DNA from: Nautilus pompilius
Lineage: Eukaryota; Mollusca; Cephalopoda; Nautilida; Nautilidae
Direction of reading: 5' to 3'
Length of the DNA stretch: 64,000 bases
Assembly: GCA_018389105.1 (NCBI GenBank)
Contig: JACATO010000330.1
Location: 62,001 to 126,000 of the forward strand
In this document: positions 1 to 15,200 of the stretch, piece after piece
How the letters are laid out: each line of letters opens with the position of its first letter
How positions within the stretch are numbered: position 1 is the stretch's first letter
Translations under genes and position numbers: made by a program
The notes under the pieces: generated by a model
Seen by the model: the letters and a program-made list of their open reading frames with translations, nothing else
What the model was told of the DNA's origin: nothing
Databases searched by the model: none

Positions 1-200
1 TTCACCAGCTTGAATGAGACATTGATCAGATCTTCCACAGCCACCAGCATGTCCTCCAGGATCCCCATCTCATTGCCATAGCAACTGATCAGACCTTCAA
101 AGTGCAGCAGCAACCCAATCTGACAGACCTGCTTCAGGAATGCCTCATTCTCAAAGTTTTCATACATCTTTGTTGCAAAACCTGTAGTGAGAGCAGTCAC
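1..200 (-). CDS. INPP4: INPP4 exon 18, truncated by window edge
   Basis: It starts after CTTCACCAG in phase 0 and stays open to position 1. It encodes VTALTTGFATKMYENFENE and later IGLLLHFEGLISCYGNEMGI, then LEDMLVAVEDL. It aligns with LTALICGFI...[24 protein letters not shown] of vertebrate INPP4. The catalytic Cys and Arg lie in later exons outside the window. Confidence 0.9.
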   Translation of the reverse strand, partial: MTALTTGFATKMYENFENEAFLKQVCQIGLLLHFEGLISCYGNEMGILEDMLVAVEDLINVSFKLV

Positions 201-3200
201 CTGGTGAAGAAAGGAGAAATTACTTTCGGTTTATGAGACACCAAAAACTGTCCGGCCAATGATCTAGGGTAATAACAAAAAAGGGGACATGCCAGAGTCT
301 CCAGTCTCACTTAGCATCTCTCAACACGACTGCTCTTAAACCAACAGATCCAATTCAGACCTGAGGGAGCAAGGATACCAAGAGATGGACCCACCTTTGA
401 AATGGCCAGTTTACTTGTCGAGTCAGTATTGTTAAAAGTGTCAATGATTACATAGTAAAACAGCAGTGTACCCAAAAGCGCTGAGCAGCAAACACTCCTA
501 CAAAATGGTATAATAATAAACCATTCAACAGCTTATTTTCTTGTTTACAATTTATAAATGAAAAGTTGGACTCCATTGGACAGAAAAAAAAGAGCAAGTT
601 CTTTATAGTCTCTCCATACATTATATTATTCAATTGAAAACATTAAATATCATGCCAGAAGGCAGGGAGCTTTGATTCTGGGTGCTAAAATGATCAGTAA
701 CAATAAATTTAGACCAATAATATAGTTTCAGATTTGCATTTTAAACTTGGGGAGCCAGCCCATTATATAAAAACAAAAAGGACCATAATTTTGGGAGAAA
801 AATTTGGGTCCCCTCCCACATGCAATGGACATGCTGTTAACAAAATCAGCTTGGAAGGGGCTCCAATCTCATTTAACAAGTAAGTAAAACACTCACTGCC
901 TGGGAAAAGACGATATCTCTTCTATATTTTATGGTTTGCATTAGATGAACATTTTCTTGGTTTTCCTTAAAAATAAAATGAATACAAATGACAAAATGAA
1001 AACAACCATATACATGTATGTTACCAAAAATGGCTGAAACAGAATGTCGCTTTGAACTCTGGGCCTTCAAGCTTTGGCAGTCCAGTAACCAAACCATCAG
1101 ATCACCCCCCGCCAACCTTATGCACTTACTGACCCTTAAATATAACATTTTAATGCTTACAAAAAAAAAAAAAAAATTTAAAGATGAAAATTCCAACAAG
1201 ATGCCGTCATTCCGCCACCCCATAGAAATAACAGACACAGAGGCTGATAACCATCTAGTGTTGTCAAAGTTTCCAGACAACACTAAACAACACGAAGAAC
1301 AGAGGGGGAAAGAAAGGGGAAGGTTTCGTGTTCCTTCAGACCCCTTACCATGAGCATGAGGAATGTTGTGGCCAGGTGCGCCCGTTTGCACAAGATCTCA
1401 ATGAACTTCTGAAGCTCGATCACCTTCGGGCTGATCTGACTCAGCCACTTTGGACGGTCCATCGGGTTGTTCTTGTTCTGGATGATGTCTTCGATCAACG
1501 ACAGCAAACAGACAGCTGCTGCCTCTGTGTTCACGTATGTCATCTCCTGACAAGAAAAAAATTTAATGTTTTCTTTTTTCCCCCTATCAAAGTGAGCAAA
1601 ACGATTGACCCCAACCCGAGTTCCTTGGTTTATGAACATTTGTCATCACACCTTAGAAAATTTATGCCATTTGACTTTTTTAAAAGATAAATCTAATTTT
1701 AAATTTCTGCTTTAAATTTTTCAATATCATCCCCATTTTTTTTTGGTAATATTTTTATACGTTGCTTACCCACGGTTCCATAGTTGGACTGCGCACAAAA
1801 TTGCTTCCTGTCCATCGCCAGTTCTTTTTCTCTGTCGCTGCTGCCTGGTCTTGGAGTTTCTCTTTGGCTGCAGATGTTGCCTTTCCTGGTTTCAGCTGAG
1901 GACCACTGCTGTTGGCGAAGGATGTTGTGCGTGCTCTCATGTGCTGCGCTGATGACTCGTTGAAAAGTGCACAGTCGCAGGTTTGAACGAGTTCTCCCAC
2001 CTGTGGAGGCAAAAAAAAAAAAAAAAAAAGCCAATCAGTTTTCTTTTCTTTTTACTTATATAACCAGTTTGGAGTAAAAAAACATATAACCAACCTTTGA
2101 GTTTACCACATCTATGGCCGTCCTCAGGTCCTCTGGTGTTCCGAGCAAAGTGCTCCGACAGAGCTTCTCACACTCGCCGTGCACGTCCTCTTTCAGCGTG
2201 GTCAGCCGGTTCAGCAGGTAACAGGCCTTCACCATCTTCGTCTGTCTTCCCAGCGTGCTCTCTGCAGTGTGTAGCTCTCGCTGCTCATCCAAGAGCCGCT
2301 TGAGGCCCCCAGCCTTGAACTTCTTTCCAAACGCAGTAAAGCAGCCAACAGAAATGATATCATGGCAGTCACCTGACAAAACAATATAGCAATATGTAAA
2401 AAATAAAGAAAGAAAACCAGGTTTTCAGATGGCAAAACACTGTTGAAGCCTAAGTATTTCCTCTAAAAACCAGTTGCTTTAATTATTCTAAGATTACGGT
2501 GACAAACAAAATTACTGTGCCCCCTAAAATAATTGTTTCCCATTGTTTAAGTGTAATATGTTTAAGCAGCCATCCCATTTCTAATTTATCATTTCCATAT
2601 TTCATTTACCAAACTTCAACAAATGTACATCCAACCTACTGGTGTTGCTATCCTCTTCAACCACACACATCCTTTGTAGATGGAGGTTCACAGGGATAAA
2701 TTCAAATTCTTTGTCCATCTTCTTAGAACTTGGTTTGAAGAAAGGTCCTGAAATCGTACAAAGAATAGCTGTGAAAAACCTCAAAAGCAGCTTTTGTCTC
2801 AAGAACTGGTCCTAATTATTGTTGTTTGTAATGTATCCCTAACAGCTGGAATGGCAAGCGAGGAGGAGAGAAAAGGGAGGGGGGGTTGTAGCCCAGGCTG
2901 TGAAAATTTGGTCGCAGACGGTGATGCACAAAAACTTTAGAAGTGCAAAGAGAGGGAGAGCCAGAGTAGAGCAATTGTCCATGAAAGAAAGCCCGTCTAC
3001 AGCACTGGTCCAGAGAGGGTAGTGCTTTTATGGAGGGTGGGATGATACACCCTATACAGCCTGTGCAATGCAAAGATGAAAAAAAAACAGACAGGGCATC
3101 ACAACTCGGCCAAGAGCTGGCCAATCAGTGGACATGAGCAGGATGTTCAGATTCATCCTTAACAGATGTGGTCTTGTCCACACAAAGAATCAACGCACTG

Positions 3201-6200
3201 ACACTTTGCATAAGGAAAATGGCTGCACTACAAGATATTAACCATACCCACATTTTGTTGGGGTGCCGAGCTGAGCGCGGGCCCCAGAACGGGTGTTCCT
3301 CCAAACTCAGAGGGTGGTCTGTTTACTGTGTCAAGCCTCCATGCACACCTTAAGCACCCGAAAAAAGTACCTATGTAGCGAGCACTAGAAATTGCTCAAA
3401 ATAGGTAGTTCCATTCGAGCTTCCTTCCCAGTGAGTTTGATAGAGAAGATCCACACAGACAGAGCAAAATACAGGGCAGAAAAAAAACAAAAACAAAATG
3501 CATCAAATGGAAATCCAGCCTGATATTCTGCGTCAGCCCTGCAATGACTGGCCTTTGCTCATCATCACAAGCAAACAGTACGGTATGGTGAGTTTTGGAC
3601 GCAGCATAAGGCTGACTGCAGAAACTCAGGAGTCAAATAAGTACAGCTGTACAAAAAATAAAAATAATTTGAATAATTTTAAATATAGTTCCCATTAACA
3701 AGGAAATACATGTAATACACACACACACACACAATAAGAATATCAAAAGCACAGTAGTATGAAACGTACATTCATAGCTGGCTAAAACAGAGCACCCGCT
3801 AGTATCAGTAAGTTGCAGCTACAAGAGCAATGCCCGATGCCACCTTCGTGTCTTATCATCATCGTCGTTTGCGCAGTAGAGTTCGGTAAGAACTACATCA
3901 AGAAGGGATGTTATGATTGGATGGATTTCTTCCCACCTCAGCCTGTGCAGAAGCATTTTCTATACACCACCTGCTTATGACTGTTTGATATCTGAATTTT
4001 TTCTAGATTTCGCAACAATATCGTCTACTGACTGCAACTGCTGAACTAAAGCGATTCGCCGTTGATTCCCATGATTCTTTGCATATTCTCGCACTGCCAC
4101 CACCGTGTTCCAGAACCAGGTGTAACCATGCAAGTTGCTGAGAATTTATTTTACAGTGCAGTGGACAGGACCTAAGGGTTCCAATGATATGACAAGTGCT
4201 CCATTCTTCTTTTCAAACAAAATGTTCCATCACTTAGCATGCAACCATTTCACTACAATGCTAATCATACACTATCAGTAAGTAAGCTTCAGGTAACAGT
4301 TGAGTCAGGTGTGAAGGGGAAAAAAAAACAAACTTTAAACTTATCAGCTGTAAAATGAGTTTTCAACTAAATATTTTTTTTGTTTTATTATTTGCCCCTC
4401 TGCAGCAGCATCAACTACCCATTGCATGCAGAACAGGACATGCAAACACTAGTCCAACAACAATAATAACCCACATTACTAAAGGTTTCTTGGTTTTCCA
4501 TCAGAACATTTCTTTGACAATGCTCCAATTTCATTATTAAATTACAAACAACAATATTACCTGCTCAGAATACCACTTCTTTTCAGAGACACTGGGTTGC
4601 TGAGAAACACAACATGCATCAGACACACTACTATCAAACAAAAAGTGCAGTTAATTCACCTTTGTAGGAGGACAGATACCGGACACTTTGTGTGTAGGTG
4701 CTAATCGCACTCATGTAGAAATCCAGATCTTCCTGGCGAGTCCTGTTGCATCCATCAGCCAGCTGACAAAGCAAGTAGTGAAAGCATTGACAATATAGTG
4801 ATGAGAAAGGCCAGCTAGCTGACTTGCCCTAAAAGCAGTTAGAATCCAATTTACAAAACATCCCGAGATCAATCTTACACTCGTGTTTTGGAATCCTTCT
4901 TTCTCGTGCTCAACTGCACAGTCCCTCTCAAGTTCTCACCCAGCATCAGTCATCAAGACGTACACAACAATTCTCTTCTTCACTTCGCCCAACCTTATCT
5001 ACTCACAGACTAGCCGACTTCTAATTACAGTGGTGTCAGATATAACTCCCCACTCTCGAGACTACACAAATCGAGATTTGAGAAAGAAAACAAAACAATA
5101 AACCAAAGTTATAAAAAAAAACAAACATCCAGTCACTGGAAACTGAAGCGAGTGTTGAATCTACATCTGATTTACTGAGATATTGTATTAGTTCCCACCC
5201 TCTTCCACATGATCATATTTATGTGGGTGCAGCAGCTAACAAAGAGAGGGAGAGAGAGACCTGTCATTGTGATGTTCAGAGGCAAATCTAACTTATTACA
5301 AGTGGAGTGAAATCTCATTGCAATGTTGCAGCACATCTGTTGCGCTGTATTCACAACTTATGAAATGTCAACCTACGCCACGATATTTATAAATAATCAA
5401 CCTAAATAGCAACAACTGGGGCTAGAGGGCGAAAACCCAACTACCATATGCTGTCATGTAGTTTGCTGCATTGGAAGCTAATTATCAACTTCCAGGATGA
5501 GTGCTGAAGAAAGACTTAGTACCTATAATTCATACATGAATGTTTATTAAAACAAGTACAAACAACTGAGCGTAAAGGTTCGTTTACGGTTTGTATCAAC
5601 TGGAGTTCAAATCAAGACCACAAGGCTCAGTAAACATACTGTCCAGGTTTTATGTAAAAGAATAAAATACTATAATCTGAGCGAGAAGTTCAAACCTTTA
5701 AGTGAAGATGCTAAAAGTATGTTAAGCACTGAAAAAATTATTAACATTCTTTAAAAAAAAGACGAGTCTCTATTTTTAATTATTAGGATTTATATACAGA
5801 ATATACCCCCCAAAATTCAAATAACTTTATGATACATGAAGATACAGAAACATTTTTCATATGAATGCATGCACTAGCAAACCAAGGGACACTGAAGGAC
5901 TTAAGCATCATATTATTGATGCAGTGTCATCTATCCCTAAAGTTGTGTTGGAAAATGCTTTTCGTGAATTTGAACACCGCATTTGATTGATCATAGTGAA
6001 TGATGGACGACATGCAGAAGTTCATTAACAACTCGAGAATATCTAAGTAATACCATGATGAATTAGAGTAAACTAAAACTTATACACCTAATGCTTGTAT
6101 TCTTGTCAAAACCAGTTCATTAACTCAATTAACAGTAAAGTTATTTGAATTTCTTTTTCGTATATTCACACTGGGACACCCTGTATATGCAGGTATATAC

Positions 6201-9200
6201 ATGCTTCGAGATCTCTTGTTTGGGGTAAGGGAACACAAGGAATGGTACGATCCTGTAGATGTACAGCAAGCATGTATCCATTGCAAGATCTCTCTCTCTC
6301 TAACCTTCAAAGCTGTCAAATTTCATCAGCTGAACATCATTTTGAGTCTAAAAACTTTAAAAAAAAAAAGGTGAATAAATCCAACATCTAACTACACTTA
6401 TTCGGATTCCAATTATAAAAAAATTAAAGTAAAAGGAAGGATCTTAAAAACTCTATCAGGCTACAAATTTACTTACTGATGATGATTGCCAAAAGCTGAT
6501 TTATTCTCTCCCCTGTGTATTTAATATGTTCATGATTTCTTATTTGCAAAAAAAAATATCAAATATTTTTTCTATTATTTGATCTGAAAGTTATAAAACA
6601 GACAACATACAGTGGTAGCCAAAATTATTGCATCCCTTTGTTTTTAAACAAAATGTGGTGTTTATTGCACAGTACAATGTAAGAACACTTTTAAAGGCTG
6701 CGGAAGCCTTGTTTTGATATTTACAAAGTTTCTTAATGCAGCGATTTCTTGTGGAACTTTAGCAATAAACTTCAATAAATGCAAGCTTTGCAATACTGTT
6801 TTGAATAATGAATAATATTTTAACAGAAAAATTCTGAAATTATGAATCAAAAAAAAAAAGCATTTAAACGCTGCATTAGTTGCAATATAATTACATTATC
6901 TGTTATTTTGGGTGGTGCACAATTTTGATCACCCCTGTAGCCTAATGCAATACATAAAAACAAACAAACAAAAAAAAAAAGTTATCCAGCAAGTTGTTTT
7001 TCTTCTTTAATATCCCTAATGACAAAGAACCCCTGGGTACCTCTTAAGATCCTTGGAATGGCCACTTAGAGAACCTCAACACAGACTAACAGTTGCTATG
7101 GAGATGAGCTAGCACTGAAATCGAGTGATAATGGTTAACTAATCTTGGACCAGCCGCCGCCGCCTCCTGAAATGCATAGGAAGAGATGCTAATCCAACTT
7201 CCCACATTGACTGCAGTCAATGTTCTCCACACAGAAAATTCTACGCTGTTCAAACACTATTCATGCACCTTTAAGGTGATGCATTTTCCCATCCACTAAA
7301 AGAGAAAATAGTGGTGGGGATTGGTGGAAAAAAAAACACATCTTCACATTCAACATCAAGCGTCTTCCTGCGTGAAACATGTTCCCAACCCCACAACACC
7401 AACTCTTATTACCTTAAAAATGCATAGACCTTATTTATCTATGGCCAAAAGCTAATTAATTTCAGTTACCCATTAAACTTCTCTTTTCCCTGAAAGAGGA
7501 ATTTTACGTCTCTGGCAGGAAATCAGGCAGACTCCATGCATGCACTGTTATGGCTGAATCATCTGACATTGAGTTGCTCTCCTGGCTGGAAGCCATAGCA
7601 AAAACAGCACCTGTGACAGGGGGGGATATGGTTAAAAGGAAACAAGCAAAAGCATCAAAGCCATTAGCATGCATCTGTAGCATGCTATTAACAATATGAG
7701 AACCCAACCAAACACAACATGGCCGACCTGAGATGTGGTGCACGAGAATATTGATGCTGTCAGTCAGAAAGCTTGCTGTGATGGCACTCAACCTAATCCA
7801 GTTTTGCTGTTTTACTTCAAAAAAAGGCAGCAACTGAAAAAAGAAAATTCCAACAGGCGTACGAACTAAAAATATAAAAATACAACTGGCCACTTCTCTT
7901 CAATCAGCAGGTGAGTCAGTCCAGATGGTTGTGGGTATGCACTGCCTCCTAGCACTAGAATGAACCAGAGGCTGTTGCAGAAATCATAGGTAAACAAACA
8001 TTCGTCACTGGTGTCATGCACAAAGAAAACAGAAAATATATATACACATAATACTGCTTTCATACAACCATGCAGGGATAATGTAGTTACACAAATAACT
8101 AAACCCTCACCCAGGCATTTCAAATCATCAGTGTACTGTAAACAAATTAATTACCTCCCTTGCCAAAAATTTAAAACTAAAACCAATGCCACAAAACCTG
8201 TCATGTCTACTTGTCGAAAATTTGTAAAAACTAACCATGGGAGGAATCATAGGATAAAATTTCTAAAAAATAAAAAATGAAAATTTAAAAAAAAAACAAA
8301 AAAAAGATGGTGTAACTTATATAAATACAGTAGAAAGTGACTTATCTGACTTGAATTGAGTCCTACCTAATGTTGGATTTGCCTGCCACCCATGAAAAAA
8401 AAAGTCAGTTATGAGCTGCTTTTGTTTGGAAACAAATCACCTCTGCAGCAAAGTTCAAAATACAGTTAAAACAAAGTAAAGTTATCTGGTGTCGCCAGGG
8501 CCCTGCTTAGTCTCTGAAGGATACGGCTACCCCTTTTTCTTTTTTATTGGCTGCTCGTGGACTCCATGTTGGTAAGGATCTTTATAAAGTTTAAATGCGC
8601 TTTGGACAGCCCTTCGCTGTAGCTGAAATGGAGTCTTCCATAGAATAGGTACAAGCCGCAACATTCTCATGTGTGCATAACTGATGGAGGCCAGTTGGAT
8701 AACTTGGAATGTCAAAAGAACAGATGTTGGATAAGTTGGGTTTCTACTAAATCCTTTTTTTGTATTTCGTCAGACATTTGTTTTTCCCGCTGTGTTATAG
8801 CTTTACAAAATTTCCACTTCTGATGTTCCTCAATACTTTTAGGTTTACAGAATCTTGATAGTATTTATTCTCCCATAGCAATTGCAAATACTCAGGATTT
8901 CACATTTACTTGTTTTTTGTTGTCAAGTTTCTATAAACCCTACGAGTTGAAAATTTAGCCCCTGCCTTCCCATTAAAAAAAAAAAAAAAAGTAGCATAGT
9001 TTCCTCTGCTGGAAATGAGAAGTTCCAAGTCGCAAGGTGTCCAAGCCACAGGACCTTCAAACAAAGGACAGCCAGCTGATCGTGTTGTCAAAATTAAGCT
9101 ACATCACCAATTCTAGGATTAGTTCTCTATAAGCAACAAATGGAACCTGCACATTGTGATTTAGATCTGTCAGCATCTCTCCCCCTCACACACACACACC

Positions 9201-12200
9201 ATCCTTTCTATCCAGATGCCAAAACAGCCAAGAACACCATCAGATGTGAGTATAAAATATTAAAAGCAAATATATTTTTTAAAATACCAAATAAAATGAA
9301 AAGTATTAGCAGCAATAAAGAAAAAGCAAGCTAGAATAGTGAAATAGAGTGTAATAAGTAATGATAGAAAGAAAGAAATATGAACAGAACAGTCTGACTG
9401 TTAAGTTAGCAAAACAAGTTTTTACTGATGCAGAGCAAACACAACATAAGATGGTTAAAAATAACCTTAGTTAACCATCAAGGACCTTGTTCCGGTGATC
9501 CCTTTCAGAATCCAAGGGACTTGATCAATGTGAAATGCTTGCCTCTGAAGTTGATCAATTCAGGTAGCTTTATCAAATAAAATCAATCACAAAATTAAGC
9601 ACCTTCCTATGCAGCCAGAAAAAGGTAATGAATTTCTTTCTTGAAAACCTGATCAATCTATTAATGTAATGTGACAGTCACAGATTTGAATGTTCTCTAA
9701 ACTACATCTTGTGGCATACTTTTCTCTACACATGATAAATCTATATCAAGATTTTAAATCCAGTATTTAGCAGACTTTTAAATAGAAATTAATTACAAAT
9801 CTGGCTAACTAACTAATTATTCTCTTGATGTTCATTGTTGCTTTCACTGATTATGACCAACTGTTCGTGTAAAACAAAAATAGATTTCAACTGTTTATCT
9901 GCTCTTAGAACAAGATGCTTTTCTCTACACTTTTGTGGATGATTTCATTGTAAACTAAAAAGAATCATTTCAGTTGTAAACAACAAGAAATGATATACAG
10001 TGGCAAGAAAAATTATTACATTACATAATTTTAAAAAAATGTAATTAAGCCATCCAAATTAAAACCATGAGTGTTTGTGCACAGAGTCGTGAGAAATGCA
10101 TTTACAGAGATTGCCACTTGACACAATGTATGCTGGATGATGTGACCTTGGTGTGTCTATTTATCTGCAGAGATGCCTGTGAACAAAGTTTATTTCTCTC
10201 CAAAATCACAGTATTTTTCTACAGCAAATGTAGTAATATAAAGTGGATGATGGCTTTGTGCCCCTTTCACATAACAGATCTTTGTCAAGGACCATGTAGC
10301 CCAAAGGTCTTGCATAATCTCATCTATAAATTTGTGGGTGGAGCACCTGTGGAAGCTGTTGCAGAAATTGGACAAGGCATGGAGAATGAAAAGACCAAGT
10401 TACCAGATCTACTGACCTACTCCAGCAAGAAGCTGAACATTCTCCTGTGACCAACTGTGTATGCACAATTACTTCCCTTAACTTGTTGTGCTATGGTTTG
10501 AGAGTTATAAGCACTCAAACTGACTGTAGGAAGTAACTTTAGGGTCCCACTAGTATATTTTTGTGCTAAGCAACACAAGCCAAAAAACAAATGCTTAGCA
10601 AATAGAGATACCACATTGGTTTTGATTTTCATTGAGAATAAAATTCTGTCAATTTTTTTTCTACACTGAACATTCTCCAAAATTGTATTCAGCTTTATTA
10701 AGAGGTCCATGATGACACTTCATTAATTTTTTTTTTTTTATTTGATTTTGAAAACTGACCAAATGCTTTCTCTCAATCTTTGAGTTAATTAGTTTCAACT
10801 AATTTCATGCCGATTATTTTAGCATCTTGTAATGAGAAAAAGATACTAGAAAGAATAGATAGATGCTCTGGCACTAAATAGTACAGCAACTGTGATTGGA
10901 CATAAGGGCAGAGAGAGAAAACCTGGATTTTATTGGACAAAATTAAGAATGACTTGTCAGTGTTTTAGTCCAATCAGAACAGAAATAAGAATCAATTTGA
11001 TGTTAAAATTGTTAATCAAAAATAATTTAATACATTTTCATATTAATATTCCAACAACTGCCACCTTGTTTTTTGTTCTTCAGATAACAAAAAAAAAATA
11101 GCAACAAGTTCAGAGTTAGAGAAAGCAGCATAGAGCATGGTCTCTTTTCCAACAATCACAAGGTATTTTCTATGTTTTCTGCCAGCAAGTTGTTCAAGAA
11201 AAGAAACCTATAGGGAATATAAACTTACTTGTTATGGCTTTTCAAAAAAAAACACAAAAAACAAAAACATCCTGCACAATGAAAACATTGAAAATTAACT
11301 TGGATTTATCATTCTCAAAACTACATTAGATGGCAGAGATAGAGACAGAGAGACTCAACCCAGAGTGAATCCATCAAGCAGGTCTCAAGCTGGTGATGGC
11401 TCCTCCAGCAAGGGAGCTTGCAATATAGGCCTCCCACCCATGCCTCAGGCCCATTGAAACAGCAATGCCAACTCAATGAAAACTTTAACCCCTAAATAGC
11501 AAGCCTGGAGAGAAATGCCCCTTTTCAACTCTGGGTTTTCCTTTATTTTCCTGGTTAGTTTGCTAGCATGCATCAAAACAAATAACTTTCATATTCAGCA
11601 TAAAACATGGTTTTACTTACAGGATTATAATGATTGGGTAAATGATGTTTGCTTGTTAGACAGGAGAGAGATTACCGCTCACCCAATAATGATCTCAACA
11701 TGTTCACAAGTGGAAAATATGAACAGCAATAAACCACAAAAATCGATACACGTTTTTGAAGAGAATAACATTCTCAAATCTAACAGGACTACAAACCCAT
11801 TAACCTCCCCAAAATTCTCAATTTCTAATGCAAACACCTGGTCACTAATAAAATATACAACTTACCTCCCCTAAATCTTGCAGCATATTTATCTGTTCCC
11901 GTTCTTCTTTAATCCACAGCTTTCTGAAATGAGCAAATAAATTTCATGTGTAAATTAGGAATGTTGCTACACACACCTATTATAAAATTGTCTGTTTGTT
12001 ACCATACATCTTTGTAGCTTTGACCATCCTGGCTTTTGATGATCCTGAAGCTAAGTTCGAGCTAGCATAGATAAAGGTGTAATCCTGCAGTTGAAACTCA
12101 ACTATCTTAAATCTTAATGTTCCATATCACTTATAGTTCAGTATAGCCTTAAACATAACTTTTCACTTGGATACCAATGCAGAGGACATGAGGTAAGTAC

Positions 12201-15200
12201 TCTTATACACAAATGAGTCTGTGATCACATACTTGTGATTTAAGTCTGGGCCGATGCTCCGATGACCTTTTATTTAGATGTGGTATGAACCTATACCTGA
12301 AAATGGGCATGAAGCTAAGAACTGCCCCATAGTTAAGTGACCTTATAATTGTGGAGCCAGGCATTCCTTTACCCTAAAGCCATAGACAGAGAAAAATTCT
12401 GAAATCAACATTGCCTGAGTAAATTAAACAGGCTGCTTCATACTTTTAACTAAAGGACAGCAAAAACTCTCAGTCAGCTTCTGTTACCTCACAAAAGTTT
12501 CTCCACAAAGAATCTGGATTAGAATTTAAGCATAAAATGACAAACAGTAGAATAGTATCATGGAAAGATTTGTTCCACAATGCAAGCAAATCTGTTATAT
12601 ATAAGCAAATATTTTTCCGACAACATAGGTATGCATTTCTCTGTTCATCGAGTAACAGAGTTTATGGCAAGGAAGGAAGCCATCAGTGCTGGCAATATCT
12701 ATTGATGTAAATGTTAAGATGATTCATGCTCTTATTATTTACTAATAACGTTAGCAGCTTCTTCCATTTAGAAACATGCAGAAATCAGGAAGCATGATAA
12801 CTATTCAACAGACTCTTAAGCAGTAAGGGATGCTTCACATTTAACAAGAGTGAGATGAAACACTTACAAGAGCTGGATTGGAATAGAAAAGTTCCACTTG
12901 CTTTCAGCCATCATTTCCTGCACAAACAGCTTCATTCTCGCTTTGTTGGTGTCAAATCGAAAGGTTCTTTTTATTACATTAGTGTACAATAACTTCAGTG
13001 TCTCCAAGCCCTTTGGCTGAAGAATGCCCACATCAGTTGCATCTGATTTCATGGTCTGTGTGTAGGAAATTTAAGAAAAGAAAAATAATATATATGCTTA
13101 TTTGTAGTGTGTCAATTTTTTATATGAAACCACCATTACCATAAAGAAGAAGAAACTATAAGAATTTTAGTTGACATGAACTTAAACTGTTCGTAATTTC
13201 AAGGTTAGGTTCAGCACTTATTCAGACAATATAATTAAATCTCCATTTTCTCTGCAGATGAAGGGAGGCCACCAGCCAATCATAATGCAAAGGTAGCTGT
13301 AAATACAGAGGTTGGAGAGTAAAGCAGCATTGTCAATGCAGATGAGGAAGCTTAACATGTAAACGTTTAAACAGTATCAGCCAAAGATCCCACTAATCTG
13401 GGGATAAACAAGTGCCAGACATGACCATGAAAACATACACAATGAAAATTTTAGGATTTAAAATGCGTCAACAGAGTAGAGTGCATGAAAGCGGGTAAGG
13501 AACAACATAATGTGGATGGATGGATGGATGGGCGGTATAGGTTGCAATGCAAATGACCAAAAATCACTGGAAATCTTTTGCATAGTAATAATGTTACAAC
13601 AAATGAGAAAAACACAACGCAGGCTATCATCTAACATGCAAATTTTTGAGTTAGCATTAAGGAACAAAGTCATTTATTTTTACAAACCTATGAATACAAA
13701 AAAATCCTTTAAAGATGTATATATTTTCATTCTCCAGTTATCTGAAGCTTTATTATTATTTTTCTAAACTGCTCCATCAGTAACAACTTCAACAAATGTG
13801 CATTGCAAAACGACATGATCCTACCTTTTCTTTGATGTCTTCCTCCAAAAATGCTGCAGAACAAACACAACATGATCGAGAACTTAACTATGCACTGACC
13901 AGTCCCAGGTACTACTATCATTATTGTTCTTTTTTTTGTTGTTGCGATAAACATGTCATAGCAGATTTTGCTTAATTAATACAAGAGGGACAGCTCTAAG
14001 GAGCCAAGAATACAGAAATGATGTTTGCATTCATGCAGATTTTCTACTGGCAGACAATCTCACTATGAACCACTGGTAACTCAAGCTCACAATTAAACAA
14101 ACATCACAGTCTTTCTGATTTAGTACATTTATGACAGTAACCAGTGGTTGATTTTAAAAAAAAAAATATATATATACATATATAAATAAAGAAAATCGCA
14201 ATGCCTACACATTCTAACCCCTTGATTATTCTAAACTTCTAAGAACACAAACTAGATGTAAACCCCAATTTTGAAAAGTTTTTTTAAAAATTAATTTGTA
14301 AAAATTCTAAGGAAGGACAATGAGTCTTCCTATACAAGACAATAAGCTAGCAAACAAAACAAAATAAAAGTCTCAGTAATTTTTCAATTATAAGTATGAA
14401 ATTTTCAAGACTTGCAACCTTTTATTTTCACACAACCTTCAAATTTGAAGTAGTGTTGTTTCCAATGTGTAGTTTAATAGGTAAAAGATAAATTAAAATT
14501 GTGTATTATATGTTGATTACTCCCCTTAAAAGCCTATTTTAATTTTGCTTTGGTGATTTCAACAGCAAGTGGTTGAGAAGTGGCCATAATCGCAGCACAG
14601 TATGGGAATTTTGGCCACATTTCTATCAAAGCTGCATCTTTTTTTTTTTTTCTCCATAGTAAAAGTATTTATTACAAATATTTTGCAGTAATTTGTATTA
14701 GTTTTGCATGTAAATGTGAAAAAAAATTACAGAATAACCTTTAAAAAACTTTATGAAATTCTGACTTTAGCATTTTAATGCAAATTCTAAGAGACTGAAA
14801 ACACATTTAAGAAAAACCCAAATCAGCAAAATGCAACTAAATTAATGCAAAAGGAGAAAATATAAACAATATTTAATATAGCTTACAGAGTGTAAATACA
14901 CTTTATCATCATTCAAATTATAAGACCTGCTTAAAAAAAAAAAAGAAATAGAAAAGAAAAAATATCCAACCATCAAGGTATAACTGCAAAGAATTCTAAT
15001 TCCTGGAGACTATTACCTGGGTTTGTGCTTGAGGAATACTGTTGCTATGCAGCCACGCCTGGATGGTGATGCAACCTGCTTTACCAAAATCGGGAGAGCT
15101 AAAATAGAAGCACAAATGTTTACCTCTCCACGATCAAGTCATACTTGTGTTGCTAATGCTAAACGTCCAAAGTATTTTCTTTTGTTACAACAGTTCTGAG

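Noticed and set aside
8527..8715. 62-codon minus-strand ORF with a protein-like appearance
   Set aside because: No family recognised, no splice signals in phase with the INPP4 chain, and length is not significant for AT-rich intron DNA.
10067..10450. 127-codon plus-strand ORF in INPP4 intron 11
   Set aside because: No recognisable domain. It may be transposon-derived, but I could not identify motifs.
13825..13853. 29-nt minus-strand block with AG and GT borders, a possible INPP4 microexon
   Set aside because: Neighbouring exons are phase 0/0. Inserting 29 nt would shift the frame and give an immediate stop in the next exon.
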